Assembly (NCBI GenBank): GCA_020630395.1
Contig: JAHDBM010000021.1
Location: 1-45,692, forward strand
Reading direction: 5' to 3'
DNA length: 45,692 nt
Origin: Flavobacteriales bacterium
Lineage (GTDB): Bacteria; Bacteroidota; Bacteroidia; Flavobacteriales_D; CAJJDF01
Position 1 is the stretch's first letter; the number at the start of each line of letters is the position of its first letter. The notes beneath the pieces were generated by a model. The model did not search any database. It saw nothing but the letters and a program-made list of their open reading frames with translations, and was not told the origin of the DNA. This document shows positions 24,545-33,731 of this stretch, piece by piece. The position numbers and the translations under genes were made by a program.

Positions 24545-27250
24545 TTATTTTAATAAAGATACATGTCCAATTTCTTCTACACGATCACCATTATCTTTTC
24601 TAACACCCTTAACTTTCCATACATAAGCATCTTGTTTTGCTTTAACTCCTTTAAAAGTTCCGTTCCAACCTTTTCCTTGTTCTGATGTTTGGAATATTAA
24701 TTGTCCCCATCTGTTAAAGACTAAGAATTCAAAATTTTCTTCTTCAATGCCTTCAACAACTGGAACCACAATATCATTAACACCATCTCCATCAGGAGTA
24801 AAAACGTTAGGTACAAATATTAGGCTACTGTGCTTAACTAATATTGTTTTACAAATTGAATCTCTACATTTATCATCATTTTCGACTTCAAGACACACTT
24901 GGTAAGATTTTCCTCCTTCAGCAGGGAATTTAAATATCTCATCTACAGATGCAGAAGACCCTAAATCATCAAACCTCCATAAATTACTTGTAAAACCTTC
25001 TGATTTGTTAGTAAAGGTTACTTCATTACTAAATATATCAACTACACCTGGAGCATAGGTGAAATTTGCTTTTGGCTGAGGTAATAAACTTACTCTAACA
25101 TTACCACTAATTTCACATCCATTAGCATCTGTTCCAGTTACAAAATAGCTTCTATCCATATCTGCAAATACATTTATTTTTTTGGTGGCTTCACCTGTAG
25201 ACCATCTATATGTAATTGGATTAACTCCACCAATAACATTCGCATCTAGGTCTACTGTTGTATGTAAACAAATTTGTTTATCCTCTAATATTATTTCTAA
25301 TGGAGGAGGTTGATTTATCACTGCATTTGTTTGGGCTAAACATCCATTATGATCTTTTACTTTCACTTTGTATACACCAGGTTGAGCGCACAGGTTAGAG
25401 AATACATTGTTTACGCTAAACGTTAACCCATTATCAATGCTGTAAGTTAAATTTGCTGCAGGTGTAATGGATATTCTCCCTGAACAATCGTTATAACAAT
25501 CTTCATCTTTAATGCCCACAGCAGGCATAACCAATGCAGGTAGTTCATCAATTGTTAATGGGAAATTTTGTAAGCACCCTGCTTCATCTTTTAATTGTAT
25601 ATCGTAAATACCGGGACACATATTAGTTTTATTGTTACCAACTAATAGAGAACCATTAATGCGAATTTTATAAGTGCCACCTGGAGAATTTCCACCACCA
25701 GGCGTTAAGGTAACGTTACCATCACAAGCATCAAAACAAGATTCTTTTTTTGTAATGGCGAGCGTCATTGTAGGTGGTTGGTTTATGGTGTAGTTTTTAT
25801 CATGAACACAATCCATTTCATCTTTAATTAGTATATTATATACACCAGCAGGTAAACCATTAAATGAGTTACTAGCTTGAAAAGTTGCACCTCCATTAAT
25901 GCTGTATTGATAGGGAACTGTTCCTCCAAAAGCGTTAACAGTTATTGATCCATTTGCATAGCCAAAGCATGAAGCATCTACAACAACAGCATCTTGATCT
26001 AGTTTAACATAAATTTTATTAACCATGGTATCTATGGTTATTCTACATCCATTTTCAGAAATTAAATCAACACTATATAATCCAGGACCTGGAACGACAA
26101 TTTCTCTTGTTAATTCCCCTGTAGACCATTCGTAACCAAAATAGCCTTCGGGAGCTGCTAGTTTTATTCCATTACAATCATGTTCGATAGAAATTTCAGG
26201 TAAGTCACATATAGCATCTATGTATGCATAACCTCTATGCCCACCTAAATCACAGTCAGATACTCTATATTCTACTCGAATATCCTGTCCTATATAGGCA
26301 TTTAAATCTACATCTAACCTAGTCCAATCCTTATACTGAAGTGCTCTAGGTGCACCAGGAACGGAAATAAAACCAGGATTGGCTCCAGATTCTACAAAAT
26401 AACTAGCACAACCGCCAGGTATAGGGTCACCATCTTCATCCGTAAATTCGATACTGAAATAAGGTTTTCCACCAGCTGAATGAGCTCCACCACCAGTTGG
26501 ATCTTCTAACAAAACAGCAAAAGCATAAGAATAGATTGGTTTTGTAGCATCTACTGTAAATTCATAATATGCTCTTGAAGCATCCCAGTCATTTGTTATA
26601 TCATCTCCAAGCTTAAATGATGTAGCTCCAAATCCAGGGAACGGACATACAGTAGGTAAAATAACACCATATGTAGCTAATTTAGGATCATTAATATATC
26701 CACCAGGTGTTATAAAATGATTTGCATTTTCTATGACAGGATCTGTCGCCAATCCTATCACTTCTCCTGTGTAACATCCTGCATAGGCATCACACTCATC
26801 ACCCGTACTCAAAAACCAATTGCTATAATCACCTAAATCAAAACCAGAATTTTCACAAATAACATCCTCTCCTTCTGCTTCACCTCTCAAATCTGCATGA
26901 GAAAGTTGTTTGTTTACATAGGCTAAAAAATTAGGGTAAAAAGCAGCTGAAGATGTTAGTGAATTGTATCCAGTTTGTAATGAATTTTGCAGTTGTTGAA
27001 GTGTTCTAGCATTATTGAATAAATCATCAAAACTTTGATTTACCACCTCTGCCATTTCATTTTCAATGAAATGCTCTAATAAATGAATGTTTTGAGGAGA
27101 ATTATCTTCCGGTTTAAGAAGACTTGGCGCTTGGCTAGTTAGCGTTTTATAATAATTAGATAATGCTTTCTCATTACTTATTGATTGAGAGAATACATCT
27201 AAAGCTAAAAAGCTCATGATGATTAATGCGAAGGTTAGTAAAGTTTTCAT
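24545..27250 (-). CDS. large T9SS type B secreted protein with repeated beta-sandwich segments
   Basis: The 901-residue protein has a signal peptide (1-22, ending LDVFSQ). Residues about 130-350 form a cysteine-containing domain (CENSGFDLGDYSNW...CDLGGHRGYAYIDAICDLPEI). Residues about 425-670 hold SprB-like repeats (SCFGYANGSITVNAFGGTVPYQYSINGG...LPAGVYNILIKDEMDC and variants). A PKD-like segment (FTYAPGVVDIFSNEVTFTN) follows near 735. The last ~85 residues are the type B sorting domain (FVPNVFTPDGDGVND...VFNRWGQLIF...GWNGTFKG...DAYVWKVKG...GHVSLLK). It should be exported by the type IX system to the surface, with an adhesion or motility-related role inferred. It is monocistronic. Confidence 0.92.
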   Translation of the reverse strand: MKTLLTFALIIMSFLALDVFSQSISNEKALSNYYKTLTSQAPSLLKPEDNSPQNIHLLEHFIENEMAEVVNQSFDDLFNNARTLQQLQNSLQTGYNSLTSSAAFYPNFLAYVNKQLSHADLRGEAEGEDVICENSGFDLGDYSNWFLSTGDECDAYAGCYTGEVIGLATDPVIENANHFITPGGYINDPKLATYGVILPTVCPFPGFGATSFKLGDDITNDWDASRAYYEFTVDATKPIYSYAFAVLLEDPTGGGAHSAGGKPYFSIEFTDEDGDPIPGGCASYFVESGANPGFISVPGAPRALQYKDWTRLDVDLNAYIGQDIRVEYRVSDCDLGGHRGYAYIDAICDLPEISIEHDCNGIKLAAPEGYFGYEWSTGELTREIVVPGPGLYSVDLISENGCRITIDTMVNKIYVKLDQDAVVVDASCFGYANGSITVNAFGGTVPYQYSINGGATFQASNSFNGLPAGVYNILIKDEMDCVHDKNYTINQPPTMTLAITKKESCFDACDGNVTLTPGGGNSPGGTYKIRINGSLLVGNNKTNMCPGIYDIQLKDEAGCLQNFPLTIDELPALVMPAVGIKDEDCYNDCSGRISITPAANLTYSIDNGLTFSVNNVFSNLCAQPGVYKVKVKDHNGCLAQTNAVINQPPPLEIILEDKQICLHTTVDLDANVIGGVNPITYRWSTGEATKKINVFADMDRSYFVTGTDANGCEISGNVRVSLLPQPKANFTYAPGVVDIFSNEVTFTNKSEGFTSNLWRFDDLGSSASVDEIFKFPAEGGKSYQVCLEVENDDKCRDSICKTILVKHSSLIFVPNVFTPDGDGVNDIVVPVVEGIEEENFEFLVFNRWGQLIFQTSEQGKGWNGTFKGVKAKQDAYVWKVKGVRKDNGDRVEEIGHVSLLK

Positions 27251-27261
27251 AAGGCGTAATT

Positions 27262-27285
27262 AATAGTTCTATTAACCGAACTATT
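27262..27285 (-). promoter_or_regulatory. leader hairpin close to the start of the T9SS protein gene
   Basis: AATAGTTC (27262-27269) and GAACTATT (27278-27285) are perfect 8-bp inverted arms with an 8-nt loop, 11 nt before the ATG at 27250. In the mRNA this could form a hairpin next to the start codon or mark a protein-binding site. Confidence 0.4.
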
Positions 27286-27441
27286 TTTTACTAATGAAGG
27301 TTGCCAATAGATTTTTTTTTAATTTTAATTTCACTAATCGAAAAACAAAATAATTTGTTGATTTTAAATGCTTTAAAATGCTTTTAGGTTGAATTATTTT
27401 TTTTAATTTTAATTTTTTTTTCTTTAAAAGGCAACCTGTTT

Positions 27442-28344
27442 TTATGAGTTTACATCAAAATCAATAATATCTTGGATAACTTTTTCAGGAATATCTACTT
27501 GTAAAAAGTGACTTGTATTATCATGAGTAATTAAATCATTATCTTTTAACTTTAACATTTTTTGATATCGTTTACCAAATTCAGGAGAAACTAAGACATC
27601 ATGTTTTGCCCATTGTAATAGAACAGGAATATTTAGTTTAAGTTGTTCAAAATCTTTAATGTTTTGTTTCATATACTTGACAGAAAGTGAATTTTTAAGT
27701 ATTAAGTAAAAATTATGCTTTTTTTCTTTATCATGAAAAATGCCAGCATATTCATTTACTTCTTCTTTAGATAACATATTCTCATCAAAATAATGAACTC
27801 TTTTACTAACAAAACGCTCTGGGTTTCTAATTAACCATAGGTATATGCTTTTTGTTAAACCAATTTTAGTAATTAACGATAAAGCCTTGTATTTAAACTC
27901 AGGAAATCCTGGAGAATGCATAATGAATAGTTTTTCTACATCATCTTGATAGAGTTTAGTGTACCATAACGATAAATACCCTCCTAAGCTATTTCCAACC
28001 ACATAAGGTTTTTCATTTTTAAATATTTGTTGATTAAAATGATGAAGTACAACAGCAATTTCCTGCGGACTCATATCTAGCTATTTAGGAGCATCACTTT
28101 TTCCAGCACCAGGAAGATCAGGAACAATTACTCTGTAGTATTTACTTAATTCTTTTGTAATGAACCTAAAAGAATAGGCATTGGTCATTAATCCATGAAC
28201 AAGTAACAAGGGTTTGCCGCTTCCTTCTTCAATATAACTTATATTAAGCTTTCCTTTTGGTAGTGTTAGTTCAATGTTTTTTCTAGTAAAGGAATAAAAG
28301 CTATGAGTTCTTGCTGATTTTTCTGGAAGGGTTTTATAATTCAT
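27442..28344 (-). pseudogene. alpha/beta hydrolase interrupted by one in-frame TAG
   Basis: Two open stretches, 28344-28081 (87 residues) and 28074-27442 (210 residues), are in the same frame and together make a normal ~300-residue alpha/beta hydrolase. The first half has the oxyanion-hole motif LLLVHGLMTNAYSFRF and VIVPDLPGAGKSDAPK. TAG at 28083-28081 follows, then L-D-MSPQEIA. The second half has the nucleophile elbow GNSLGG, the acid HDVLVSPEFG and the histidine NTSHFLQ. A single CAG-to-TAG change would explain the break. Neither half alone can form a complete active site. TAG ends other genes here normally, so codon reassignment is unlikely. Its ATG overlaps the stop of the GNAT gene (ATGA), so it was part of an operon. 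Confidence 0.85.
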
Positions 28345-28916
28345 ATTATAAGCTTATTTATCCTATAACAAACATGTTTTTCATATTTTGGATATGCAGA
28401 TAATTTAGGATGATTAAACTCTCCAATTTTGAACATCCCAATTTTAGACATTATATGTTCAGATTTTTTATTGTCAATAACACATACAGATATAAGAGAG
28501 TCTATTTTTAGATCATTAAAAGCATACTCAAGGCATCTTTTTGCACCTTCAGTTGCATATCCTTTTCCCCATACGCTTCTTTTTAATCTCCAGCCAATAT
28601 CTATCGCAGGAGTATATTCGGTCTTATATTCCTGTAATGCAATACCAATCATTCCAATAAATTCCTTAGAATCTAGTATTTCAGTGGCATAATATGTAAA
28701 CCCATTAGTTTTATAGTGATGTTGTAGCTGGTCAATAAGTAGTTTTACTTCCTTTTTTGATAAAATATCTGGAAAATATTCCATTACTTCTTTGTCAGAA
28801 TTAAGTTTAGAAAATTCTTCTATATCTTCTTCTTGCCAAAGCCTAAAACCTAATCTTTTGGATTTAAATATGTAATGACTTTTATCCATTAAAAGTATTG
28901 GATGTTTTTTTACCAA
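28341..28916 (-). CDS. GNAT-family N-acetyltransferase (RimJ/RimL-like)
   Basis: The 191-residue protein has the RimJ/RimL layout: SKRLGFRLWQEEDIEEF at the start, YATEILDSKEFIGMIGI, the acetyl-CoA-binding region IGWRLKRSVWGKGYATEGAKRCLEYAF and LISVCVIDNKKSEHIMSKIGM. It transfers an acetyl group from acetyl-CoA to an amine, with the substrate unknown. The first ATG (28916) overlaps the upstream barrel gene by 7 nt; a second at 28889 (MDKSHYIFKSKRLGF) would match typical family starts better. The stop overlaps the start of the broken hydrolase gene by 4 nt. Confidence 0.9.
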   Translation of the reverse strand: MVKKHPILLMDKSHYIFKSKRLGFRLWQEEDIEEFSKLNSDKEVMEYFPDILSKKEVKLLIDQLQHHYKTNGFTYYATEILDSKEFIGMIGIALQEYKTEYTPAIDIGWRLKRSVWGKGYATEGAKRCLEYAFNDLKIDSLISVCVIDNKKSEHIMSKIGMFKIGEFNHPKLSAYPKYEKHVCYRINKLII

Positions 28917-29773
28917 ACATCTGGTGCACCACCATTATTTTTAGAGTCTTGTGAGTCCCATGTTTTTGGACAGCTAGGTTTTGTAAGCCAAGCAATTCTT
29001 AATGAAATGATAATGGGTCTATAACGACTATTAAACGCCCCAATCGTGCTTCGTCCATTTTCAAATTTCCAAGCACTTAAAATAGGAGTTTCAACTGATG
29101 GGATTAAATAGAATCGTTCTGATACTCTAAATCCTAATCCAAATTTATAATGAATGTCTGCTCCAATTCTAGCAGGAGCATCTTGGTAAGTAGAAGTATA
29201 TGCTGATTGATCACTTGTGTTAAGTTTTCTGATAAAACTATAGTCAGCATTGATGCCTAGTGTATTTTGAATAAAAAAGTTTTTATTAATGCCTATTACG
29301 TTATTTGCATTAAAATGCAAAGTAGCATTATGCATAGAGAAATCTTGCTCATGAGAAACTGTATCCCTTGAAAGCCCAGAAGTAATATCCAAGTCATAGG
29401 TTTGAGTCCCTTTTAATTGTTTGTAAGCTAATCCATAATCAATATAAGATATTAATTTTTTAGAACTTAATAATTTGTATCGACCAACTTCAAGATATAA
29501 TCCTAATTTACTTTTTTGTGTAAGGTTTAATGCTTCAAAGTTATTTGGAGCATCTTCGACTTCAGTTACTGGGTCATAAGAGAAAAAATTTAGTTTGGGA
29601 GTAAGCGTTACACCAGGTGCAACATACCAACCAGTAAAGTTAAAGGGACGAATGTAATCGGCTAAACCTTCTGTTTTTCTGCTTTTAGGACGGTATTTTT
29701 TGTACTGAGCATTGCTAGATTCACTAATTAATAATAAACCAAATGTAATAAGGAATAGGATAGCGTTTTTCAT
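28910..29773 (-). CDS. probable outer-membrane beta-barrel protein
   Basis: From the ATG at 29773 the product is about 287 residues with a signal peptide (MKNAILFLITFGLLLI...SSNAQ). An upstream ATG at 29791 adds six residues (MPYFKR) before this signal and is less likely. The mature part has alternating strands ending in aromatic residues (FNFTGWYVAPGVTLTPKLNFF, KLGLYLEVGRYKLL, YKFGLGFRVSERFYLIPSVETPIL, PIIISLRIAWL), as in outer-membrane barrels. It ends with an unusual hydrophilic tail (KPSCPKTWDSQDSKNNGGAP). The family was not identified. It heads a minus-strand unit with the GNAT and hydrolase genes. Confidence 0.75.
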   Translation of the reverse strand: MKNAILFLITFGLLLISESSNAQYKKYRPKSRKTEGLADYIRPFNFTGWYVAPGVTLTPKLNFFSYDPVTEVEDAPNNFEALNLTQKSKLGLYLEVGRYKLLSSKKLISYIDYGLAYKQLKGTQTYDLDITSGLSRDTVSHEQDFSMHNATLHFNANNVIGINKNFFIQNTLGINADYSFIRKLNTSDQSAYTSTYQDAPARIGADIHYKFGLGFRVSERFYLIPSVETPILSAWKFENGRSTIGAFNSRYRPIIISLRIAWLTKPSCPKTWDSQDSKNNGGAPDVW

Positions 29774-30033
29774 ACGTTTAAAATAAGGCATTTTGCTGAT
29801 ATTATTATGCTTGTTTTATATATATATCGGTTGGTGTTCTCAATTATTACTTACCCATTATGAGCTTTCATATAAATTTCATTTTCTTCTTGCTTATATA
29901 ACTGTAAATATAAGTTATATATTTTCTTTTAATCCTAAAGAGATTTTAATTCCCTTTAATACCTGTAACGAATCATAATTTTTTAGTTATAATGATATAG
30001 GTTACTTTCGTATGCTAATAAATTATAAAATAT

Positions 30034-32964
30034 ATGTTACTGATTAATCGATTATTATTGTTGTTTGTTGTTTTTGCTATTATTTCTTCATGTGGAGAGA
30101 GTAAAAATAATGGGGAAACTGCATCTAGTTATACCCACGAGTTTGATGTGGTAGATAGTCCAATGGGCAAAGTATTAACCTACACGTTAGAGAATGGGTT
30201 GAAGGTTTATATGAAAATAGATCGAGCTCAACCTAGAATAAATACAAATATTGCAGTTAAAGTAGGAAGTAAAAATGATCCAAAAGATTACACAGGATTA
30301 GCTCATTATTTAGAACACATGTTATTTAAAGGAACCTCTAAATTAGGATCTATTAATTGGGAAAAAGAAAAGGTTCTATTAGATTCTATAGCTAATTTAT
30401 ACGAAGCACATTATGCAACTAAAGATTTAGCAGAAAGAAAAGCAATTTATAAACAAATTGATGCAGTCTCAGGCGAAGCTGCAAACTTTGCAGTTGCAAA
30501 TGAATATGATAAGTTATTGGCTTCTATGGGAGCAAAAGGAACTAATGCATACACGTCAAATGAGCGAACGGTCTATATAAATGACATACCTACTAACGAA
30601 CTAGAAAGATGGTTAAAGGTAGAAGGAGAGCGTTTTAGCGAGTTGGTTTTGAGATTATTTCATACAGAGTTAGAGGCAGTTTACGAAGAGTATAATATTA
30701 GTAGAGATAGGGATCAAGAGTTGGCTTATGAGTTATTAATGGATAAAATATTTCCAAATCATCAGTATGGTCAGCAAACAACAATAGGAGAGGGTGAACA
30801 TTTAAAAGCACCTTCGTTAAAACAAATTCAAGCATTTTTTGATACGTATTATGTGCCAAATAATATGGCTATGATTTTAGCCGGAGATCTTAATCCAGAT
30901 GAAACAATAGACCTAATAGAAAAATATTTTGGAGGGTTAGAAAAGAAAGAAATTCCAACTTTTGAAGTGATAAAGGAAACTCCAATATCAGCACCAATTA
31001 TTACAGAGATAACAGGTAAAGAATATGAGTGGGTGAGTGTTGGGTTTAGATTAGACCCTCAATCACAAAAGGAAGAAGATATTATTGGACTGTTAAGTGA
31101 GGTGTTTTCGAATGGCAAATCTGGTATTTTAGACCTTAATTTATTAAAAGAACAACAAGTAGAATCAGCTTATGCTTATGGAGACTTAATGAAAGATTAT
31201 GGTTCTTTTTACATGGAGGCAATTCCTAAGCCTGGTCAATCTTTGGAAGAAGCTAGAGGATTACTGTTAGCTCAATTAGATTCTTTAAAGGAAGGTAAAT
31301 TTGCCGATTGGATGCTTGCTGCAGTAGTTAAAAATTATAAGAAAAGACAATTAGAGGCAAGTGAATATGTTAATTACTGGACCTATAATTTAAGTAACAT
31401 TTTTATTCAAGAAAAAGATGTAAAAGAAGAATTAAACTCCCTTGATAAATTAAGTAAGCTTACCAAGCAAGATATAATTGACTTTGCTAATGCTACTTTT
31501 AAAGAGAATCATGTTACCGTTTATAAAAGAACAGGAGAATCTTCTATACCTAAAGTTGAAAAGCCAGAAATTACACAAGTAGCATTAAATAGAGATACAG
31601 CTTCTTTATTTTTTAATGAAGTAAATAAAATGGAAGCGAGTAGAATGAGCCCAGTATTTTCTAATTATGATGACTTGAAATTTGAAAGACTTAAAAATAA
31701 GGATGTAGAGTATGTGTATGTAGAAAACGAAATCAAAGATTTATTTAGTTTAGAATATATTGTAGAGATAGGAGAAGATCATAATTTAATGTTGCCCCAT
31801 GCAGTTAATTATGCTCAATATTTAGGAACAGATAGTTTATCATCAAAAGAATTAGAGCAAGCATTTTATAAAATGGGAGTGGAGTTTTATGTATATGCAG
31901 GAAGTGATCAATCGTATTTAGGGATAACTGGGTTAAAAGAATCGTTTGAGCCTGCATTAGCATTGTTTGAGCATTATTTAGCAAATTTAAAGCCAGATCA
32001 AACGGTTTATAATAATTATGTTCAGCAAGAATTTAAATTAAGAGATGATAATAAACTCAATAAAAATCAAATTAATTATGGAGCTACAGCTTATGCTAAG
32101 TACGGTCCAATGAATTTATTTAATAATATAATTCCTAGAGATGAATTGGCATCTCAAGATATAATAGAATTGGTTCAATTAGTAAAAGACTTTAGTAGCT
32201 ATAAGCATATAGTATATTTTAATGGATCTGATGAAGATAACACCATAAAAAACATAATTGAGCAATATCATGTTGTGCCAGCTGAGGTAAAGTCGCTACC
32301 AAAACCTATTGCGTATACCGAATTACCAATAGATAATAACAAAGTATATTTTGTTCAATATGATATGGTACAGGCATTTTTAACTATGCAAGCGAAAGGA
32401 GGAGCTTATGACGAAACTTTGCTAGCTCCAACAAATGTATTTAACACCTACTTTGGAAGTGGACTGTCATCAATTGTTTTTCAAGAGATAAGAGAGTCTA
32501 AAGCATTAGCATATTCAGCTTATTCGTATTATTCTACACCTTATGAATTAGATAAACATCATTATGTTGGAGCATTTGTTGGGACACAAAGTGATAAGTT
32601 AACTGCAGCTGCACCCGCTATGCAAGAATTATTGGATAATATGCCAACTGTAGATAAACAAATTAAAGAATCTATAGACGGAACTTTAAAGAAAATAGAA
32701 ACTTCACGGTCTAAAAAATCGAACCTTATTTATAGCTATTTATCTGCTAGAAAAATGAATAGAACTAAATCAGTTAATGAGATTATTTACCAAGATATAA
32801 AAGAGATGACTCCTGCAGATTTAGTAAAATTCTATGAAGCTAACATTAAAGGAAAACAGTATAATTACATTATACTAGGAGATAAAAATAAACTGGATAT
32901 GGAGTTTATTAAGTCATTAGGTGAATTTAAAGAACTTACGCTAGAAGAAATTTTTGGGGAGTAA
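30034..32964 (+). CDS. M16-family metallopeptidase lipoprotein
   Basis: The 976-residue protein starts with a lipoprotein signal (MLLINRLLLLFVVFAIISSC, cysteine at 20). The inverted zinc motif HxxEH is H91-Y-L-E94-H95 in LAHYLEHMLFKGT, with the distal glutamate in LEAVYEEYN further on. A second M16 half follows (LAYSAYSYYSTPYEL region) and lacks the zinc motif, as usual for two-domain pitrilysin-like enzymes. It probably degrades peptides at the periplasmic face of a membrane. It is divergent from the barrel gene at 29773 with a 260-nt gap; no clear promoter match is seen there. Confidence 0.93.
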   Translation: MLLINRLLLLFVVFAIISSCGESKNNGETASSYTHEFDVVDSPMGKVLTYTLENGLKVYMKIDRAQPRINTNIAVKVGSKNDPKDYTGLAHYLEHMLFKGTSKLGSINWEKEKVLLDSIANLYEAHYATKDLAERKAIYKQIDAVSGEAANFAVANEYDKLLASMGAKGTNAYTSNERTVYINDIPTNELERWLKVEGERFSELVLRLFHTELEAVYEEYNISRDRDQELAYELLMDKIFPNHQYGQQTTIGEGEHLKAPSLKQIQAFFDTYYVPNNMAMILAGDLNPDETIDLIEKYFGGLEKKEIPTFEVIKETPISAPIITEITGKEYEWVSVGFRLDPQSQKEEDIIGLLSEVFSNGKSGILDLNLLKEQQVESAYAYGDLMKDYGSFYMEAIPKPGQSLEEARGLLLAQLDSLKEGKFADWMLAAVVKNYKKRQLEASEYVNYWTYNLSNIFIQEKDVKEELNSLDKLSKLTKQDIIDFANATFKENHVTVYKRTGESSIPKVEKPEITQVALNRDTASLFFNEVNKMEASRMSPVFSNYDDLKFERLKNKDVEYVYVENEIKDLFSLEYIVEIGEDHNLMLPHAVNYAQYLGTDSLSSKELEQAFYKMGVEFYVYAGSDQSYLGITGLKESFEPALALFEHYLANLKPDQTVYNNYVQQEFKLRDDNKLNKNQINYGATAYAKYGPMNLFNNIIPRDELASQDIIELVQLVKDFSSYKHIVYFNGSDEDNTIKNIIEQYHVVPAEVKSLPKPIAYTELPIDNNKVYFVQYDMVQAFLTMQAKGGAYDETLLAPTNVFNTYFGSGLSSIVFQEIRESKALAYSAYSYYSTPYELDKHHYVGAFVGTQSDKLTAAAPAMQELLDNMPTVDKQIKESIDGTLKKIETSRSKKSNLIYSYLSARKMNRTKSVNEIIYQDIKEMTPADLVKFYEANIKGKQYNYIILGDKNKLDMEFIKSLGEFKELTLEEIFGE

Positions 32965-32990
32965 TTAATAAAGTGCTCTTATACTTTGTT

Positions 32991-33031
32991 CAGGCTGACT
33001 AATATTTGTGTCATGTTGAGCGGAGTCGAAG
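32991..33031. repeat. intergenic repeat of a type widespread in Bacteroidota
   Basis: CAGGCTGAC (32991-32999) is followed by GTCATGTTGAGC...GTCGAAG (33010-33031). This resembles the 'GTCA..CTGAGC..GTCGAAG' repeats I recall from intergenic regions of many Bacteroidota genomes. CAGGCTGAC occurs again at 34933-34941. It lies between the peptidase and pseudouridine synthase genes. Confidence 0.55.
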
Positions 33032-33064
33032 TGTAGCTCTGCTTACTAAATCTTTTAATTTTTA

Positions 33065-33634
33065 ATGCACCAACATTACAAAATATTTAAGCCTTATGGA
33101 TACGTAAGTCAATTTAAAATTGAACCCAATCGTAAATCACTAAAGCGATTAGGCGAATTATATGATTTTCCTTTAGGTATTATGGCTGTAGGTAGATTAG
33201 ATGCAGATTCGGAGGGGCTTTTATTCTTAACTACTGATGGAAAGCTGAGTAATACCATAAATAGTGAAAAAGTAGAAAAAGAATATTATGTTCAAGTGGA
33301 TGGTGTTATTACACAAGAAGCTATTGAACAAATGAAAGAGGGTGTTGCGATAGCGATTAATGGAGAAAAACATCAAACCAAACCTTGTAAGGCTTTCATA
33401 ATAGAACAAACACCTGTTTTACCCAAAAGAGCAAAACCTATTCGAGATAAGCGACATGGACCTACCTCATGGTTTTCTATTACGTTAAGAGAAGGTAAAT
33501 TTCGTCAAGTAAGAAAAATGACGGCTGTTGTTGGTTTTCCAACTTTAAGACTTGTAAGGATTAGAATAGGAGACCAAACTATTAAAGGTATGGGTGCTGG
33601 AGATGTGGTTGGGTTGGTGAGATTGGTGAGATAG
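33065..33634 (+). CDS. rluE: rRNA pseudouridine synthase, RsuA/RluE type
   Basis: The 189-residue enzyme converts a uridine of rRNA to pseudouridine. It has the catalytic motif GRLDADSEGLLFLTTDG with Asp46, KEYYVQVDG, and LREGKFRQVRKMTAVVGFPTLRLVRIRIG typical of the RsuA/RluB/E/F family. The N-terminal S4 domain is absent, as in RluE, and the length agrees. The precise target (U2457 of 23S rRNA in E. coli) is inferred from this resemblance. No operon partner is evident. Confidence 0.88.
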   Translation: MHQHYKIFKPYGYVSQFKIEPNRKSLKRLGELYDFPLGIMAVGRLDADSEGLLFLTTDGKLSNTINSEKVEKEYYVQVDGVITQEAIEQMKEGVAIAINGEKHQTKPCKAFIIEQTPVLPKRAKPIRDKRHGPTSWFSITLREGKFRQVRKMTAVVGFPTLRLVRIRIGDQTIKGMGAGDVVGLVRLVR

Positions 33635-33731
33635 TGTGAATTTTACTTTATCTTTAAATGAGTTTTTTATAAAGCCTAATTAATTAGCTTATTTTAATTA
33701 ATTTGTGAAGACAAACACTTAATTTTTTTAT

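Noticed and set aside
28081-28083. TAG as a reassigned sense codon
   Set aside because: TAG ends several intact genes here, for example rlmB (14164-14166) and the T9SS fragment (102-104), so it works as a normal stop.
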